Origin: Rhizobium sp. ASV8
Lineage (GTDB): Bacteria; Pseudomonadota; Alphaproteobacteria; Rhizobiales; Rhizobiaceae
Direction: 5' to 3'
Assembly (NCBI RefSeq): GCF_016429255.1
Contig: NZ_JAELUG010000014.1
Location: forward strand, 1 to 64,000
Length of the DNA stretch: 64,000 nucleotides
In this document: piece by piece, positions 1-9,237 of the stretch
Position numbering within the stretch: position 1 is the first letter of the stretch
How the letters are laid out: the number at the start of each line of letters is the position of its first letter
Program-made: the position numbers and the translations under genes
Notes under the pieces: model-generated
Databases searched by the model: none
What the model was told of the DNA's origin: nothing
Seen by the model: the letters and a program-made list of their open reading frames with translations, nothing else

Positions 1-1
1 A

Positions 2-367
2 TACGACAAATCACGGATCGAGGCGGCGGTAGACGGCATTCTCGACCGCTTCGGCGTTCGCCATCTGGCGGCGCGTCGCGCGCATGAGCTTTCAGGCGGC
101 GAGCTGCAAATGGCGGCCCTCTGCTCCGTGCTGGTCACCGGCCCCGACATTCTCATTCTGGACGAGCCGACCAACCAACTCGATCTCCGCAACCGGGCGC
201 TCGTGCAGAAAACCATGGCAACGCTGCCGGAAAATGTCATCGTCATCAGCCACGATCTGCCGCTGCTGGAGGATTTCGAGCGGGTGCTGGTGTTCGACCA
301 AGGCCGGTTGGTCGTCGATGCTCCGGCGGCGGAGGCGATCGCCCGGTACAAGGAGATGGCTGCCTGA
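2..367 (+). CDS. bioM: Biotin ECF transporter ATPase BioM (3' part)
   Basis: C-terminal part of an ABC ATPase; the gene begins before the window and the reading frame is open from base 2. The ABC signature LSGGELQ, the Walker B stretch ILILDEPT and the switch histidine in VISHD are visible. It powers biotin uptake with the transmembrane partner BioN and the substrate-binding BioY. Its stop codon overlaps the bioN start by one base, so the genes are translationally coupled. The naming rests on the bioN and bioY neighbours; the ATPase alone would only be CbiO-like. The N-terminal Walker A region lies outside the window. Confidence 0.9.
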   Translation, partial: YDKSRIEAAVDGILDRFGVRHLAARRAHELSGGELQMAALCSVLVTGPDILILDEPTNQLDLRNRALVQKTMATLPENVIVISHDLPLLEDFERVLVFDQGRLVVDAPAAEAIARYKEMAA

Positions 368-969
368 TGCAGACGTTGCATGTCGACGTCGACACATGGC
401 TGCACCGGCTGACGCCGCGCGTGAAGCTCCTGGCGTTGGCCGCTCTTGGCGTCGTGCTCTTCCTGACGCAGTCCGTCCCGTTGCTTGCCTGCGCAAATCT
501 GGTCGGCGCCGGTCTCTATTTTCGCGCCGGTCTGTCGATCAGGGACGCGCTGCGGCGACTGCGACCGATCCTGATCTCGATTGCCGTGCTGGCGGTCTTT
601 GCCGCATTGGTCGGTCCGCTCCACGCTGCAATCGTCACGGCACTGAGGCTGACCGCGCTTGCGCTCTTTGCCGCCACGGTGACGGCAACCACATCGACAG
701 CGGCTTTTATTGACGAAATCACCGCCCTTGCCATGCCGGTCGAGAAGGTGAGCCCGCTCAAAGCCGCCGATATCGGGCTTGCGATCGGCCTCGTCATTCG
801 TTTCGTGCCTGAAATTCTCGATCGCTATCAGGCGATCCGCGAGGCGCATCAGGCGCGCGGAATCAAGGTGAGGCTGGTCACGACCCTCGCGCCGCTAATC
901 ATTCTGACGTTGCGCGATGCGGACAATATCGCCGCTGCGATTGACGCACGCGGCATTCGGCGGCAATGA
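367..969 (+). CDS. bioN: Energy-coupling factor transmembrane protein BioN
   Basis: EcfT-family membrane protein of 200 residues that couples the BioM ATPase to BioY. Several hydrophobic segments fill the first half and the C-terminal third. The two coupling-helix type A-R-G signatures of EcfT proteins are seen as EAHQARG and AAIDARG near the C-terminus. The start ATG overlaps the bioM stop, and bioY follows after 28 bases. The length matches other BioN proteins, which are shorter than general EcfT subunits. Confidence 0.9.
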   Translation: MQTLHVDVDTWLHRLTPRVKLLALAALGVVLFLTQSVPLLACANLVGAGLYFRAGLSIRDALRRLRPILISIAVLAVFAALVGPLHAAIVTALRLTALALFAATVTATTSTAAFIDEITALAMPVEKVSPLKAADIGLAIGLVIRFVPEILDRYQAIREAHQARGIKVRLVTTLAPLIILTLRDADNIAAAIDARGIRRQ

Positions 970-997
970 ACACAGATCTGTTTCGCAAGGAGCTGCC

Positions 998-1555
998 ATG
1001 AACACCCGCGACCTCGTCCTTTCGGCGCTGTTTGCCGCCATCATCGTGGCGCTCGGCCTGCTGCCACCGATCCCGATCGGCATCATTCCCGTGCCGATCA
1101 CCGCGCAATCGCTGGGCGTCATGCTTGCCGGTGTCGTGCTTGGTGCCAAGCGTGGCACGATCGCTGTGTTGCTGGTTGTCGTCCTCGTCACGATCGGCCT
1201 GCCGGTCTTGTCAGGCGGTCGTGGCGGCCTTGCCGTGTTCGCTGGCCCAACTGCCGGCTTTTTCGTCGGCTGGATTTTCGCGGCATTCGTTACCGGCTAT
1301 CTCTCCGAGCGGCTGGTGAAGCCTGAGCAGAGCAATCTCGCACAAGGCGTCGGCTTCTTCATCGCGGCTGTCATCGGCGGCGTGGTGGTGCTCTATGCCT
1401 TCGGTATCGCCTGGCTCGCCATCAATATCGGCTTCGGCAAGGCATTTTTCGGATCGCTGGGTTTCGTGCCCGGCGACGTCGTCAAGGCAGCCGTGGCAGC
1501 GCTCGTCGGACGCGCCGTAATGGCCGGTTATCCGCTGCTACCGCAGCGAAGCTAA
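998..1555 (+). CDS. bioY: Biotin transporter substrate-binding subunit BioY
   Basis: Integral membrane biotin-binding S component, 185 residues from the ATG at 998, which follows the Shine-Dalgarno-like AAGGAG near 987-992. The frame stays open upstream to 917, but that stretch overlaps bioN and has no supporting ribosome site. The protein is almost wholly hydrophobic, with the BioY-type glycine-rich stretch LSGGRGG followed by VFAGPTAGF. It is the last gene of the bioMNY operon. It faces a convergent thioesterase gene whose stop lies 7 bases downstream. Confidence 0.93.
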   Translation: MNTRDLVLSALFAAIIVALGLLPPIPIGIIPVPITAQSLGVMLAGVVLGAKRGTIAVLLVVVLVTIGLPVLSGGRGGLAVFAGPTAGFFVGWIFAAFVTGYLSERLVKPEQSNLAQGVGFFIAAVIGGVVVLYAFGIAWLAINIGFGKAFFGSLGFVPGDVVKAAVAALVGRAVMAGYPLLPQRS

Positions 1556-1562
1556 GCCCGGC

Positions 1563-1967
1563 TCAAGCCAGATATTTGTAGAGCCAATCGCGCGTGTCTT
1601 CCGGCAGCGAGACGGGTTCATGCTCCTCGCCGCGAACCGCGAGCCACAGGATTTCCACCTCGGCCGCCAGTTCGTTGCCGGTTTCGACGGCAACGACAAA
1701 GCCGATCGATTTTCCACCGATCTTGTTGACGCTGACCGAGAAACGCGCAAGGTCGTCGTAGCGAAGCGCTCTGTGCAGCGAACAGGACGCCTTTCTGGCG
1801 ACATAGATTGGCTCGTCATCGACGAGAGGCCGCGTCCGCCAGAAATTCGAAAGCGCTGTCTCCGCCTGCGAGATGTAGGAGGCGATGAACATATGGCCGT
1901 GCCTGTCGACATCGCGCGGCGGCACCCTAAACTCGATGACATCGGATCGTTCTATGCTCATCATCAC
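1563..1967 (-). CDS. Acyl-CoA thioesterase, hotdog fold (4HBT family)
   Basis: 134-residue single-hotdog protein. The N-terminal DVDRHGHMFIASYI matches the active-site region of 4-hydroxybenzoyl-CoA thioesterase-like enzymes, where an Asp-x-x-Gly-His-x pattern precedes the long helix. The substrate cannot be told from sequence; short or medium acyl-CoA is likely. The start is one of three adjacent Met codons (MMMSIE). The gene is convergent with bioY and its upstream region carries a palindromic repeat. Confidence 0.75.
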   Translation of the reverse strand: MMMSIERSDVIEFRVPPRDVDRHGHMFIASYISQAETALSNFWRTRPLVDDEPIYVARKASCSLHRALRYDDLARFSVSVNKIGGKSIGFVVAVETGNELAAEVEILWLAVRGEEHEPVSLPEDTRDWLYKYLA

Positions 1968-1998
1968 GCAACAACCCTGGCCGACGCCATACTGACCT

Positions 1999-2113
1999 TA
2001 GAGCATGATGCCGAAAAGTGCGCGCGGTTTTCGGGCGACATCATGCTCTACTTCTTTGATTTTAGAGCGGATTCAGATTTTAGGTCGAGCAGACCTAAAA
2101 TCATCCGGCTCTA
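1999..2113. repeat. Palindromic intergenic element (two stem-loops)
   Basis: The first perfect inverted repeat has arms TAGAGCATGATG at 1999-2010 and its complement at 2039-2050. A second, longer imperfect one spans about 2063-2113, with inner arms GATTTTAGGTC (2076-2086) and GACCTAAAATC (2092-2102) and outer arms around TAGAGC and GGCTCTA. The loop of the first half (GAAAAGTGCGC) resembles the core of the other mosaic repeats in this window, so it is probably the same rhizobial mosaic family. Confidence 0.75.
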
Positions 2114-2179
2114 ACGAAAGCTTAACACCGCGCCTCGATAAGTAAACGGGCGCCCTGCCAAAGTGGTTAAGATGGATTG

Positions 2180-2238
2180 TTGACATCGTAGTGACATTGT
2201 CCATGTCCTGTAATAGGCGTCACACCTCTTTTATAGAT
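2180..2238 (+). promoter_or_regulatory. Putative promoter/operator region of the HDAC-xseB operon
   Basis: The 130 bases before the HDAC-family gene contain a TTGACA (2180-2185) and two direct copies of TGACAT spaced 11 bases apart (2181-2186 and 2192-2197), followed by TATAGAT near the gene. One-helical-turn spacing of direct repeats would suit a response regulator. No exact sigma-70 pair at 17-base spacing is visible, so this is tentative. Confidence 0.3.
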
Positions 2239-2245
2239 TGGGCCC

Positions 2246-3187
2246 ATGAGCACACGTCTTTACGAACATCCGATCTTTCTTGAACATATAGTTCCACCCG
2301 GCCACCCGGAGCGTCCCGACCGGCTGCGGTCGCTGAACATTGCACTTGAGCATCCGAATTTCGAGCGGCTGGACCGGCGCAAGGCGCCGCCTGCTCCTGA
2401 GGAAGCGATCCTGCTTGCGCATCCCGAAGAGCATCTGGAATTCGTTCTGCGCTCGATGCCGGACAAAGGCGACGACGGCGAGATCAACCAGATCGAGGCT
2501 GACACCTACACAAGCCCGAAGACGCTGCAGGCGATCATGCACGGTGTCGGCGGTGCCATGGCGGCGGTCGACGACGTGTTTACGGGCGCTGCGGACAATG
2601 TCTTTGTGGCGGCCCGGCCGCCGGGCCACCACGCCGAAAAGTCCAAGGCCATGGGCTTCTGCTTCTTCAACAATGCGGCGATTGCCGCGCGCCACGCACA
2701 AAAGGCCCACGGCGCCGAACGCGTCGCCATCGTCGACTGGGATGTCCACCACGGCAACGGTACGCAGGACATTTTCTGGGACGATCCGTCCGTGCTCTTC
2801 TGTTCGACCCACCAGATGCCGCTCTACCCGGGCACAGGCAAGAAAGACGATCGTGGCACGCACAACACCATCGTCAACGCACCGCTTTCGCCGAACACCG
2901 GCGGCGACCATTTCCGCGAAGCTTTCAAATCGCGCGTTCTGCCGGCGCTGCATGATTTTCGCCCCGACCTCATCATCATTTCGGCCGGCTTCGACGCCCA
3001 TCACCGCGATCCACTCGGCCAATTGAACCTCGTCGGCGAAGATTTCGACTGGGCCACGGGACGGCTGCTCGAAGTCGCAGACCGTAGCGCCAACAACCGG
3101 GTCGTCAGCCTGCTAGAAGGCGGCTATGATCTGGAAGGCCTCGCCGAGTCGGCGGGGATGCATATTCTACGCATGATGAAGGGTTGA
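2246..3187 (+). CDS. Histone deacetylase-family amidohydrolase
   Basis: Arginase/deacetylase-fold zinc hydrolase of 313 residues. The N-terminal HPERPDR motif, the RPPGHHAE histidine pair, the zinc-binding DWDVHHGNG and the second metal Asp in SAGFDAH are all present, as is the C-terminal LEGGY loop. Bacterial members deacetylate acetylpolyamines, acetoin-like small molecules or proteins; the substrate here is unknown. The gene runs directly into xseB (stop 3187, next ATG 3190), so it is probably the first gene of an operon leading toward xseB. Confidence 0.9.
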   Translation: MSTRLYEHPIFLEHIVPPGHPERPDRLRSLNIALEHPNFERLDRRKAPPAPEEAILLAHPEEHLEFVLRSMPDKGDDGEINQIEADTYTSPKTLQAIMHGVGGAMAAVDDVFTGAADNVFVAARPPGHHAEKSKAMGFCFFNNAAIAARHAQKAHGAERVAIVDWDVHHGNGTQDIFWDDPSVLFCSTHQMPLYPGTGKKDDRGTHNTIVNAPLSPNTGGDHFREAFKSRVLPALHDFRPDLIIISAGFDAHHRDPLGQLNLVGEDFDWATGRLLEVADRSANNRVVSLLEGGYDLEGLAESAGMHILRMMKG

Positions 3188-3189
3188 CG

Positions 3190-3441
3190 ATGAGCGAGAA
3201 CGCCAAAGTAGATGTTTCAGGCTATTCCTTCGAGAAGGCCGTGGCGGAGCTTGAGGGCATCGTCGCGCGGCTGGAACGCGGCGATGTGGCACTCGACGAG
3301 TCCATCTCCATCTACGAGCGCGGCGAAGCGCTGAAGAAGCATTGCGAGGCTCTGCTCTCGGCTGCGGAGAACCGCATCGAAAAGATCAGGCTCGACCGCG
3401 CCGGAAAGCCACAGGGCGTAGAGCCGCTGGACGGGCAGTAG
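3190..3441 (+). CDS. xseB: Exodeoxyribonuclease VII small subunit
   Basis: Small subunit (83 residues) of the nuclease that digests single-stranded DNA with XseA. The family pattern is clear: [19 protein letters not shown], then [14 protein letters not shown], a helical repeat and a short tail. ATG 3190 is preceded by GAAGG at a good distance; a TTG at 3184 in the same frame would overlap the preceding stop and is less likely. The large subunit xseA is not in the window. Confidence 0.93.
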   Translation: MSENAKVDVSGYSFEKAVAELEGIVARLERGDVALDESISIYERGEALKKHCEALLSAAENRIEKIRLDRAGKPQGVEPLDGQ

Positions 3442-3511
3442 GACGAGCGGGAAAATTTGAGTTTGCCTGACATTCCCGGTAGGTTGAGCGTCAACCGAAA
3501 GGAGACCCGAT

Positions 3512-4435
3512 ATGTCTTTCTTCCCAGGCAACGATCCTCAGGCAGGTGATGCCTTCGCCTGCGACGCGATCGAAAATCTCATCATTCCGCGCACCAGCGA
3601 CCTTGGCGGATTTTCCGTGCGACGCGCGCTTCCGAGCAGCCGGCGGCGGCTGGTGGGGCCGTTCATCTTCTTCGATCGCATGGGCCCGGCCATCCTGCGA
3701 CCCGGCGAAGCTCTTGACGTGCGCCCGCATCCGCATATCGGCCTTTCCACCGTCACCTACCTCTTCGACGGCGAGATCCGCCATCTCGACAGCCTCGGCA
3801 CCGCCAAGGTGATCCGCCCGGGCGACGTCAACCTGATGACGGCCGGACGCGGCATCGTGCATTCGGAGCGCACGCCGGAGAACCTGCGCGACCATCCGTT
3901 TGCCATGTCCGGCCTGCAGACGTGGCTGGCTTTGCCCGACGACAAGGAAGAGATCGATCCCGCCTTCGCCCACACGGAAAAGGAGGATCTGCCTGATATC
4001 TCCGACGCCGGCGTCACCGGACGTGTGGTCATCGGCAACTTCGAGGGCCTCAAGTCACCGGTAAAGTCCTTTTCCGATACGCTTTATGTCGATCTTCAGC
4101 TGCAGCCGGGTGCAAAGTTTCCGTTCGGTGCAGCACATGAGGAACGTGCGGTCTATATTCTCTCCGGCTCGCTGGTCGTCGCCGGCGACCGGTTCGCACA
4201 GGATCAGCTCCTCGTTTTCCGCCCCGGCGACGCCATAACCCTGGAAGCCGCAGAAAAAGGCTGTCACCTCATGCTTTTTGGTGGTGCGGCGCTCAATTCG
4301 AAGCGCTATATCTGGTGGAATTTCGTGTCATCTTCCAAGGAGCGGATCGAAAAAGCCAAGGAAGAATGGCGCACAGGCCGCTTCGACATCGTGCCAGGCG
4401 ACGAAGAAGAATTCATTCCCCTGCCGGAAGGCTGA
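3512..4435 (+). CDS. Pirin family protein
   Basis: 307-residue bicupin. The first cupin carries the metal site of pirins: HPHIGLSTVTYLFDG followed by the H and E of RGIVHSE. The second cupin (from about residue 200) has lost most metal ligands, as usual. Bacterial pirins include quercetin 2,3-dioxygenase-like enzymes and regulators of central metabolism; a specific role cannot be assigned. A ribosome site AAAGGAG precedes the ATG. It lies between xseB and dxs on the same strand, with a 70-base gap after xseB. Confidence 0.88.
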   Translation: MSFFPGNDPQAGDAFACDAIENLIIPRTSDLGGFSVRRALPSSRRRLVGPFIFFDRMGPAILRPGEALDVRPHPHIGLSTVTYLFDGEIRHLDSLGTAKVIRPGDVNLMTAGRGIVHSERTPENLRDHPFAMSGLQTWLALPDDKEEIDPAFAHTEKEDLPDISDAGVTGRVVIGNFEGLKSPVKSFSDTLYVDLQLQPGAKFPFGAAHEERAVYILSGSLVVAGDRFAQDQLLVFRPGDAITLEAAEKGCHLMLFGGAALNSKRYIWWNFVSSSKERIEKAKEEWRTGRFDIVPGDEEEFIPLPEG

Positions 4436-4560
4436 CGGGTTCATGACAATCCCACATGTTTCTTGTTCGGGATCACCTTGAATTCGGCGCCTTTTGCCGC
4501 AATCTGTTTTGACGTAAAGGCGGACCGCCGCCCAAGAATAGCAAGAAAGAGGCTTCCGCC

Positions 4561-6477
4561 TTGACACAAATGCCACAGACGCCCCTGCTCGATCAGGTCC
4601 AGTATCCTTCCGATCTGCGGAAGCTGGAAGATCGGGATCTGCCGCAGCTCGCGCGCGAAGTCCGCGACGAGATGATCGATGCGGTGTCTCGCACGGGCGG
4701 GCATCTCGGCGCCGGCCTCGGCGTCGTCGAACTCACCATCGCCATTCACAGCGTCTTCAACACACCGGATGATCGGCTGATCTTCGATGTCGGGCATCAG
4801 TGTTATCCGCACAAGATCCTGACCGGGCGCCGCGACCGCATCCGCACGCTGCGTCAGGAAGATGGCCTTTCCGGCTTCACGCGCCGGGCCGAAAGCGAAT
4901 ATGATCCTTTCGGCGCCGCGCATTCGTCGACCTCCATTTCCGCCGGTCTCGGCATGGCGGTTGCCGCCGAGCTCGATAAGACCGACCGGCGCGTGATCGC
5001 CGTCATTGGCGACGGCGCCATGTCGGCCGGCATGGCCTATGAAGCCCTGAACAATGCCGGCGCGCTCGATGCGCGACTGATCGTCATCCTCAACGACAAC
5101 GACATGTCCATTGCTCCGCCGACGGGCGCGATGAGCGCCTATCTCGCGCGCCTCGCTTCCGGCCGCACCTATATGGGCTTCCGGGATTTTGGAAAGAAAC
5201 TGACGGCCTATCTCGGCAAGAAGGTCGACCGCGCCATCACGCGGGCAGTAGAGCACGCACGGGGCTATGTGACCGGCGGGACGATGTTCGAGGAGATGGG
5301 CTTCTACCATATCGGCCCGATCGACGGTCATTCCTTCGAACATCTCTTGCCCGTGCTGCGCAATGTCCGCGACAATGCTCAGGGACCAGTACTGATCCAT
5401 GTCGTCACGCAGAAGGGCAAGGGCTATCCGCCCGCCGAAGCCGCCGCCGACAAGTATCATGGCGTCAACAAATTCGACGTCATCACCGGGACCCAGGCCA
5501 AGGCGAAGCCAAACGCACCGAGCTATACCAGCGTCTTTGCCGACGCTCTGGTGCAGGAAGCAACGCTCGACGACAAGATCGTCGGCATTACCGCCGCCAT
5601 GCCGAACGGCACCGGTCTCGACAAGCTGCAGGAGTTCTTCCCCAAGCGCTGTTTTGACGTCGGCATTGCCGAGCAGCATGCGGTCACCTTTGCAGCCGGC
5701 CTTGCCGCCGAAGGCTATAAGCCTTTTGCCGCCCTCTATTCCACCTTCCTGCAGCGCGCCTACGACCAGGTGGTGCATGACGTAGCCATCCAGGGACTGC
5801 CGGTACGCTTCCCGATCGACCGCGCCGGCTTCGTCGGCGCCGATGGACCGACGCATGCGGGTTCCTTCGATACCGCATTCCTTGCCACCCTGCCCGGTTT
5901 CGTCGTCATGGCCGCCGCCGACGAGGCGGAACTGAAGCACATGGTCCGCACCGCCGCGGCCTACGATCTCGGCCCGATCTCCTTCCGCTATCCGCGTGGC
6001 GAAGGTGTCGGTATCGAGCTTCCGGAACGCGGACAGATTCTGGAAATCGGTAGGGGACGCGTGGTCAAGCAAGGTTCGAAGGTCGCGCTGCTATCCTTTG
6101 GTACGCGCCTGGCCGACAGCCTCGCAGCCGCTGAGGATCTCGATGCGGCCGGTCTGTCGACGACGGTCGCCGATGCCCGCTTCGCCAAGCCGCTCGATCA
6201 CGCTCTCATCCGTCAGCTGGCCGCTCACCACGAGATGCTAATCACCATCGAGGAAGGCTCGGTCGGCGGCTTCGGCAGCCAGGTCATGCAGTTCCTCGCC
6301 AGCGAAGGCCTGCTCGACAACGGATTGAAGATCCGCACGCTCGTCATGCCCGATATCTGGATGGAGCAGGCGAAGCCCGAGGTCATGAACGCCAAGGCCG
6401 GCATCGACCGGGCCGGCATCGTGCAGACCGTGTTCAACGCGCTTGGTCGTGGCAGGATCGTCGAAGCGGCGGGATAA
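4561..6477 (+). CDS. dxs: 1-deoxy-D-xylulose-5-phosphate synthase
   Basis: First enzyme of the MEP isoprenoid pathway: condenses pyruvate and glyceraldehyde 3-phosphate using thiamine diphosphate. The protein has 638 residues, a normal length. The thiamine-binding [18 protein letters not shown], the [16 protein letters not shown] block and the transketolase pyrimidine-domain motif GIAEQHAV are visible. I chose the TTG at 4561 because GAAAGAGG (4545-4552) sits 8 bases before it; the in-frame ATG at 4570 would be too far from that site. It faces the convergent GGDEF gene across two mosaic repeats. Confidence 0.96.
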   Translation: MTQMPQTPLLDQVQYPSDLRKLEDRDLPQLAREVRDEMIDAVSRTGGHLGAGLGVVELTIAIHSVFNTPDDRLIFDVGHQCYPHKILTGRRDRIRTLRQEDGLSGFTRRAESEYDPFGAAHSSTSISAGLGMAVAAELDKTDRRVIAVIGDGAMSAGMAYEALNNAGALDARLIVILNDNDMSIAPPTGAMSAYLARLASGRTYMGFRDFGKKLTAYLGKKVDRAITRAVEHARGYVTGGTMFEEMGFYHIGPIDGHSFEHLLPVLRNVRDNAQGPVLIHVVTQKGKGYPPAEAAADKYHGVNKFDVITGTQAKAKPNAPSYTSVFADALVQEATLDDKIVGITAAMPNGTGLDKLQEFFPKRCFDVGIAEQHAVTFAAGLAAEGYKPFAALYSTFLQRAYDQVVHDVAIQGLPVRFPIDRAGFVGADGPTHAGSFDTAFLATLPGFVVMAAADEAELKHMVRTAAAYDLGPISFRYPRGEGVGIELPERGQILEIGRGRVVKQGSKVALLSFGTRLADSLAAAEDLDAAGLSTTVADARFAKPLDHALIRQLAAHHEMLITIEEGSVGGFGSQVMQFLASEGLLDNGLKIRTLVMPDIWMEQAKPEVMNAKAGIDRAGIVQTVFNALGRGRIVEAAG

Positions 6478-6556
6478 TTTGCCGGGCCGGCAGTTTCACC
6501 GCGTCCGGGCTTCTCTCCAGAACGTTTCGGCTTTTCTTCGAAACGCGAAGACGCTG

Positions 6557-6662
6557 TAAAGCGCGTCGCGATCTTTCAGATTCGCTTCACGCGCTTTAGC
6601 TTTTTGATTTCGCGCATGTCGTAGTCGCAAAACCGCTGCACACTTTTGCGCGACATGCTCTA
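6557..6662. repeat. Mosaic intergenic repeat, type A, copy 1
   Basis: About 106 bases made of two stem-loops: TAAAGCGCGTCGCGATC...GCGCTTTAG and CGCATGTCG...GCGCGACATGC. The inverse complement of 63673-63780 is nearly identical over its whole length, and 40073-40175 is a diverged copy. The copies hold a GATTC (a GANTC methylation site). It lies in the gap between convergent dxs and a GGDEF gene. This is the type of element known as rhizobial intergenic mosaic elements. Confidence 0.85.
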
Positions 6663-6663
6663 G

Positions 6664-6726
6664 CTTATTGTTTTCTTGCGCATTCCGAACGGAAAACCGC
6701 TGCGCACTTTTCCTGGAATTGCTCTA
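6664..6726. repeat. Mosaic intergenic repeat, type B, copy 1
   Basis: Abuts the type A repeat. It has the core GCATTCCGAACGGAAAACCG followed by CTGCGCACTTTTCCTGGAA and TGCTCTA. A close copy is at 23480-23541, and degenerate copies are at 15230-15272, 13812-13876 (inverse) and 62018-62075. The two types share the CCGCTGC(G/A)CACTTTT core, which shows the mosaic build. Confidence 0.8.
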
Positions 6727-6730
6727 ATCG

Positions 6731-7759
6731 TCAGGAACCGAATATCGCGACGCGATCGCGGCCGGCGGCTTTCGCCTGATAGAGGGCGGCATCGACATTC
6801 CGCAGCAATAGCGTGCGCGTTGCGCCATCCTGCGGCGCGACGGCTGCGCCAATGCTCAGCCGAGCCGAAATGGACACGCCGTCCACCGTGAAAGGTGCCC
6901 GGAACGCCATGAGCAGCCGTTCGGACAGGGAAATAAGCGCGCTCCCCTCCGGCAGATCGGGAACGAAAACTGCGAACTCGTCACCGCCCATACGCACGAC
7001 GATATCCTCGGCTCGAATGACGGAGCGGATACGCGACGATGCCTCGCACAGCACTTCGTCGCCGACATTGTGGCCAAAACGATCGTTGATTGCCTTGAAG
7101 CCATCCATGTCCAGATAGAGAACGCCGAAGCGTCTGCCGGCCGAGATCGCAGCGCTCAACGCTCCATCGACAATACCTTCCAGCGCCGAGCGGTTGTAGA
7201 AGCCGGTCAATGGATCTGTCATGGCGGCGGTGCGCAAGCCGTTTTCGGCAATGCCCATCAGCAGATTATTCTTCTGGAGACGCAGCAGTGCACTTGCGAT
7301 CTGCGCAAACTGCATGAGGCTGTGCTCCTCGCCTTCGGAGAAGCGCCTTGCCTTCTGATCCAGGATGCAGAAAGCGCCCACAGGTAAGCCGCTCTCCAAT
7401 CTGACCGGCGCGCCTGCGTAGAAGCGGAAGCAGGGATCGTCTAGAACGAAGGGAGCGGTTTTCAACTCCGGGTCTTCAACCAGATCAGGAATGACCAGCA
7501 GCCCGTCGTCGAACACCACACGGGTGCAGATCGACATGTCGCGCGAGCATTCGGCGATCTTCAGACCCGCCTGCCCCGCGATACGCTGCCAGTCTTCGTC
7601 GATGATGTTGATCGCCGCGTAGGGGGTTTCGAATACGCCTCTCGCCAGCTCGGCAAGAGTCGCAAGCTCCGGCGTCGGACTGCTGTGAATCCCATTCAGG
7701 GAGCGTACGGCCAAAAGTCTCTGTGTTTCGTTGGCCGGAACTCGGACGAGCTGTCCCAT
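6731..7759 (-). CDS. GAF-GGDEF diguanylate cyclase
   Basis: 342 residues: a GAF sensor domain at about 25-165 and a GGDEF domain at about 180-340. The active-site motif is intact (GGDEF, about residues 256-260), and the product-inhibition site RAED lies exactly five residues before it, so this should be an active, feedback-controlled c-di-GMP synthase. No signal peptide or membrane segment is seen, so the sensor is cytoplasmic; the ligand is unknown. The gene stands alone and is convergent with dxs. Confidence 0.92.
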   Translation of the reverse strand: MGQLVRVPANETQRLLAVRSLNGIHSSPTPELATLAELARGVFETPYAAINIIDEDWQRIAGQAGLKIAECSRDMSICTRVVFDDGLLVIPDLVEDPELKTAPFVLDDPCFRFYAGAPVRLESGLPVGAFCILDQKARRFSEGEEHSLMQFAQIASALLRLQKNNLLMGIAENGLRTAAMTDPLTGFYNRSALEGIVDGALSAAISAGRRFGVLYLDMDGFKAINDRFGHNVGDEVLCEASSRIRSVIRAEDIVVRMGGDEFAVFVPDLPEGSALISLSERLLMAFRAPFTVDGVSISARLSIGAAVAPQDGATRTLLLRNVDAALYQAKAAGRDRVAIFGS

Positions 7760-8117
7760 TCGACTCTCCCTAGGCGGTCAGTATGCGCTTATAGAAATGG
7801 CGGTTCGCTACTGGGAGCAACCCTGCCGCCGATCAAATATTTAATAAATCTTGACCAAAGAATGGTCCGCCAGCTTGCGAAAAATGAACGCGCCTCCCGA
7901 ACACCCTGCCTTTCAAGGAAAGAAGCGTCCTCATCAGAGATAGGGCTGCCCCAAGATAAGACAGGTGCAGCATGAGAGATTTTCGCACAGCCTGTGCAAA
8001 ACCGAACCCGCTCGCCGCGAGGCAGCGAATCGCCGAGGCTCACGGCAAGCGGCAGCTTTACCCCGCGCGAATGATTTGCCGACGCTCCGAGGCGCTTTCG
8101 CCTCACTTGGAAGCCCA
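7760..8117. other. Intergenic region without recognised gene
   Basis: 358 bases between the starts of the GGDEF gene (minus) and the stop of the DUF4424 gene (minus). It must hold the GGDEF promoter; an AT-rich stretch AAATATTTAATAAATC lies at about 7837-7852. A short hairpin (GAGGCG-CTTT-CGCCTC, 8091-8106) lies next to the DUF4424 stop without a T run. Reading frames here have no coding character. Confidence 0.5.
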
Positions 8118-9125
8118 CTAATTGACGGGTGTCGCAGCGAGAATCAAAATATCGAGATCGTGCTCGGGATAAAAATCCTGCGCCGTCATCTGGAAGGTTG
8201 TCGGGCCGGTTTTCTTCACGTCCTTGCCGCAGAAGCTGATGTAATTTTCCGGGCTGCCCTTATCGACGGTCAGTTCGAAATGTTTGATGGGGCCTGACCA
8301 ATTGGCGCCCGTCGTCAGCACATAGGAGATCCAGCTTTCGGTGTAGGTGCGGCCACCCTTGTCGGCTGCGGCTGCGAGCTTGGTCGCTGTCTTCAGAAAC
8401 GCCTCGTCGATGCAATATTTGCCGCGATAGGCCTGCAGCTGCCGGGTCTGATAATCTTCATCGCCGGCGAAGGTGATGGCGACGGTGCCGCCGACGCTTG
8501 GCTTGTAGCGGTGCTGGACTGCGATCTTGGCCTTGGCGGGAAATTTGGTGCGCCACCAATAGGTGGTGTGCAGCGTCCACATCGGCGTCGGATGATGCTT
8601 CATGCCCTGGCCGTCATTGTCGTATTCGTCGTCGGTAATCAGACCGCGCGCCGTCCAATCCTCCAACACCTCGACGGGCAGCTTGGCTGCGGCGTCCATC
8701 GCCGCCCGGCTGAGCGGCAGCAAGGGCACACCATGCGCCTTCAGCTCATCCGTCATGTCGACCCCGGCGACTGTAACGCGCTGCTGAAGGGTCGGGACGA
8801 TGGCCTTTCCGTCTTGGGTTACGGTGAAGCCAAGGAAATTGTCGGCTTCGACATCGCCGGCATCGACCATGCTGTCGACGTCGCCCTTGATATCCGGCAT
8901 GGGGAACGCAATGACGCTTTCGACATCCCTGTCCGAGGTATTTTGGAAAACGTAGTCGACGCGCACTTCGGCCGGCGAAATGAAGAGTTTTTCCTGATCC
9001 ATGCTGATGTCGCCGGTCCGGACATAGGCCAGGCCGCCGGTCTGCAATTCAGCCATGGTGTCATTCGCCAAGGCTGGCGCAGCAAACATCGCCAATAGCG
9101 CCGCATAGCCACTGATTTTCCGCAT
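8118..9125 (-). CDS. DUF4424 family secreted protein
   Basis: 335 residues starting with a signal peptide (MRKISGYAALLAMFAAPALA, cleavage after ALA). The rest is a soluble beta-rich periplasmic protein of the DUF4424 family, whose function is unknown. An early stretch with VRVDYVFQNTSDRDV looks like an Ig-like beta domain. The gene is divergent from tlyA with a 112-base gap, and no operon partner is apparent. Confidence 0.8.
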   Translation of the reverse strand: MRKISGYAALLAMFAAPALANDTMAELQTGGLAYVRTGDISMDQEKLFISPAEVRVDYVFQNTSDRDVESVIAFPMPDIKGDVDSMVDAGDVEADNFLGFTVTQDGKAIVPTLQQRVTVAGVDMTDELKAHGVPLLPLSRAAMDAAAKLPVEVLEDWTARGLITDDEYDNDGQGMKHHPTPMWTLHTTYWWRTKFPAKAKIAVQHRYKPSVGGTVAITFAGDEDYQTRQLQAYRGKYCIDEAFLKTATKLAAAADKGGRTYTESWISYVLTTGANWSGPIKHFELTVDKGSPENYISFCGKDVKKTGPTTFQMTAQDFYPEHDLDILILAATPVN

Positions 9126-9237
9126 GATGCTCCCCAGCCGCTGATTTGCTCAATTAAGGCCAGCGGCAATCCGCCGTCAACGCCACGATCAGCACAAAAG
9201 GCTTGCAACGCACTGCATTGACCGGCATGGACTGCCT

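Noticed and set aside
2228..2240. BioR-type operator (TTATAGAT) near the bio operon
   Set aside because: Only half of the palindrome is present, and it lies before the HDAC gene, not before bioM.
4441..6072. Long minus-strand frame opposite dxs
   Set aside because: Antisense shadow of dxs with no recognised motif and no ribosome site.
8091..8106. Hairpin GAGGCG-CTTT-CGCCTC as terminator of the DUF4424 gene
   Set aside because: Only six base pairs and no T run on the minus strand.
7789..8118. Possible small gene in the gap between the GGDEF and DUF4424 genes
   Set aside because: No ribosome site, no recognisable protein features and it overlaps the GGDEF promoter region.
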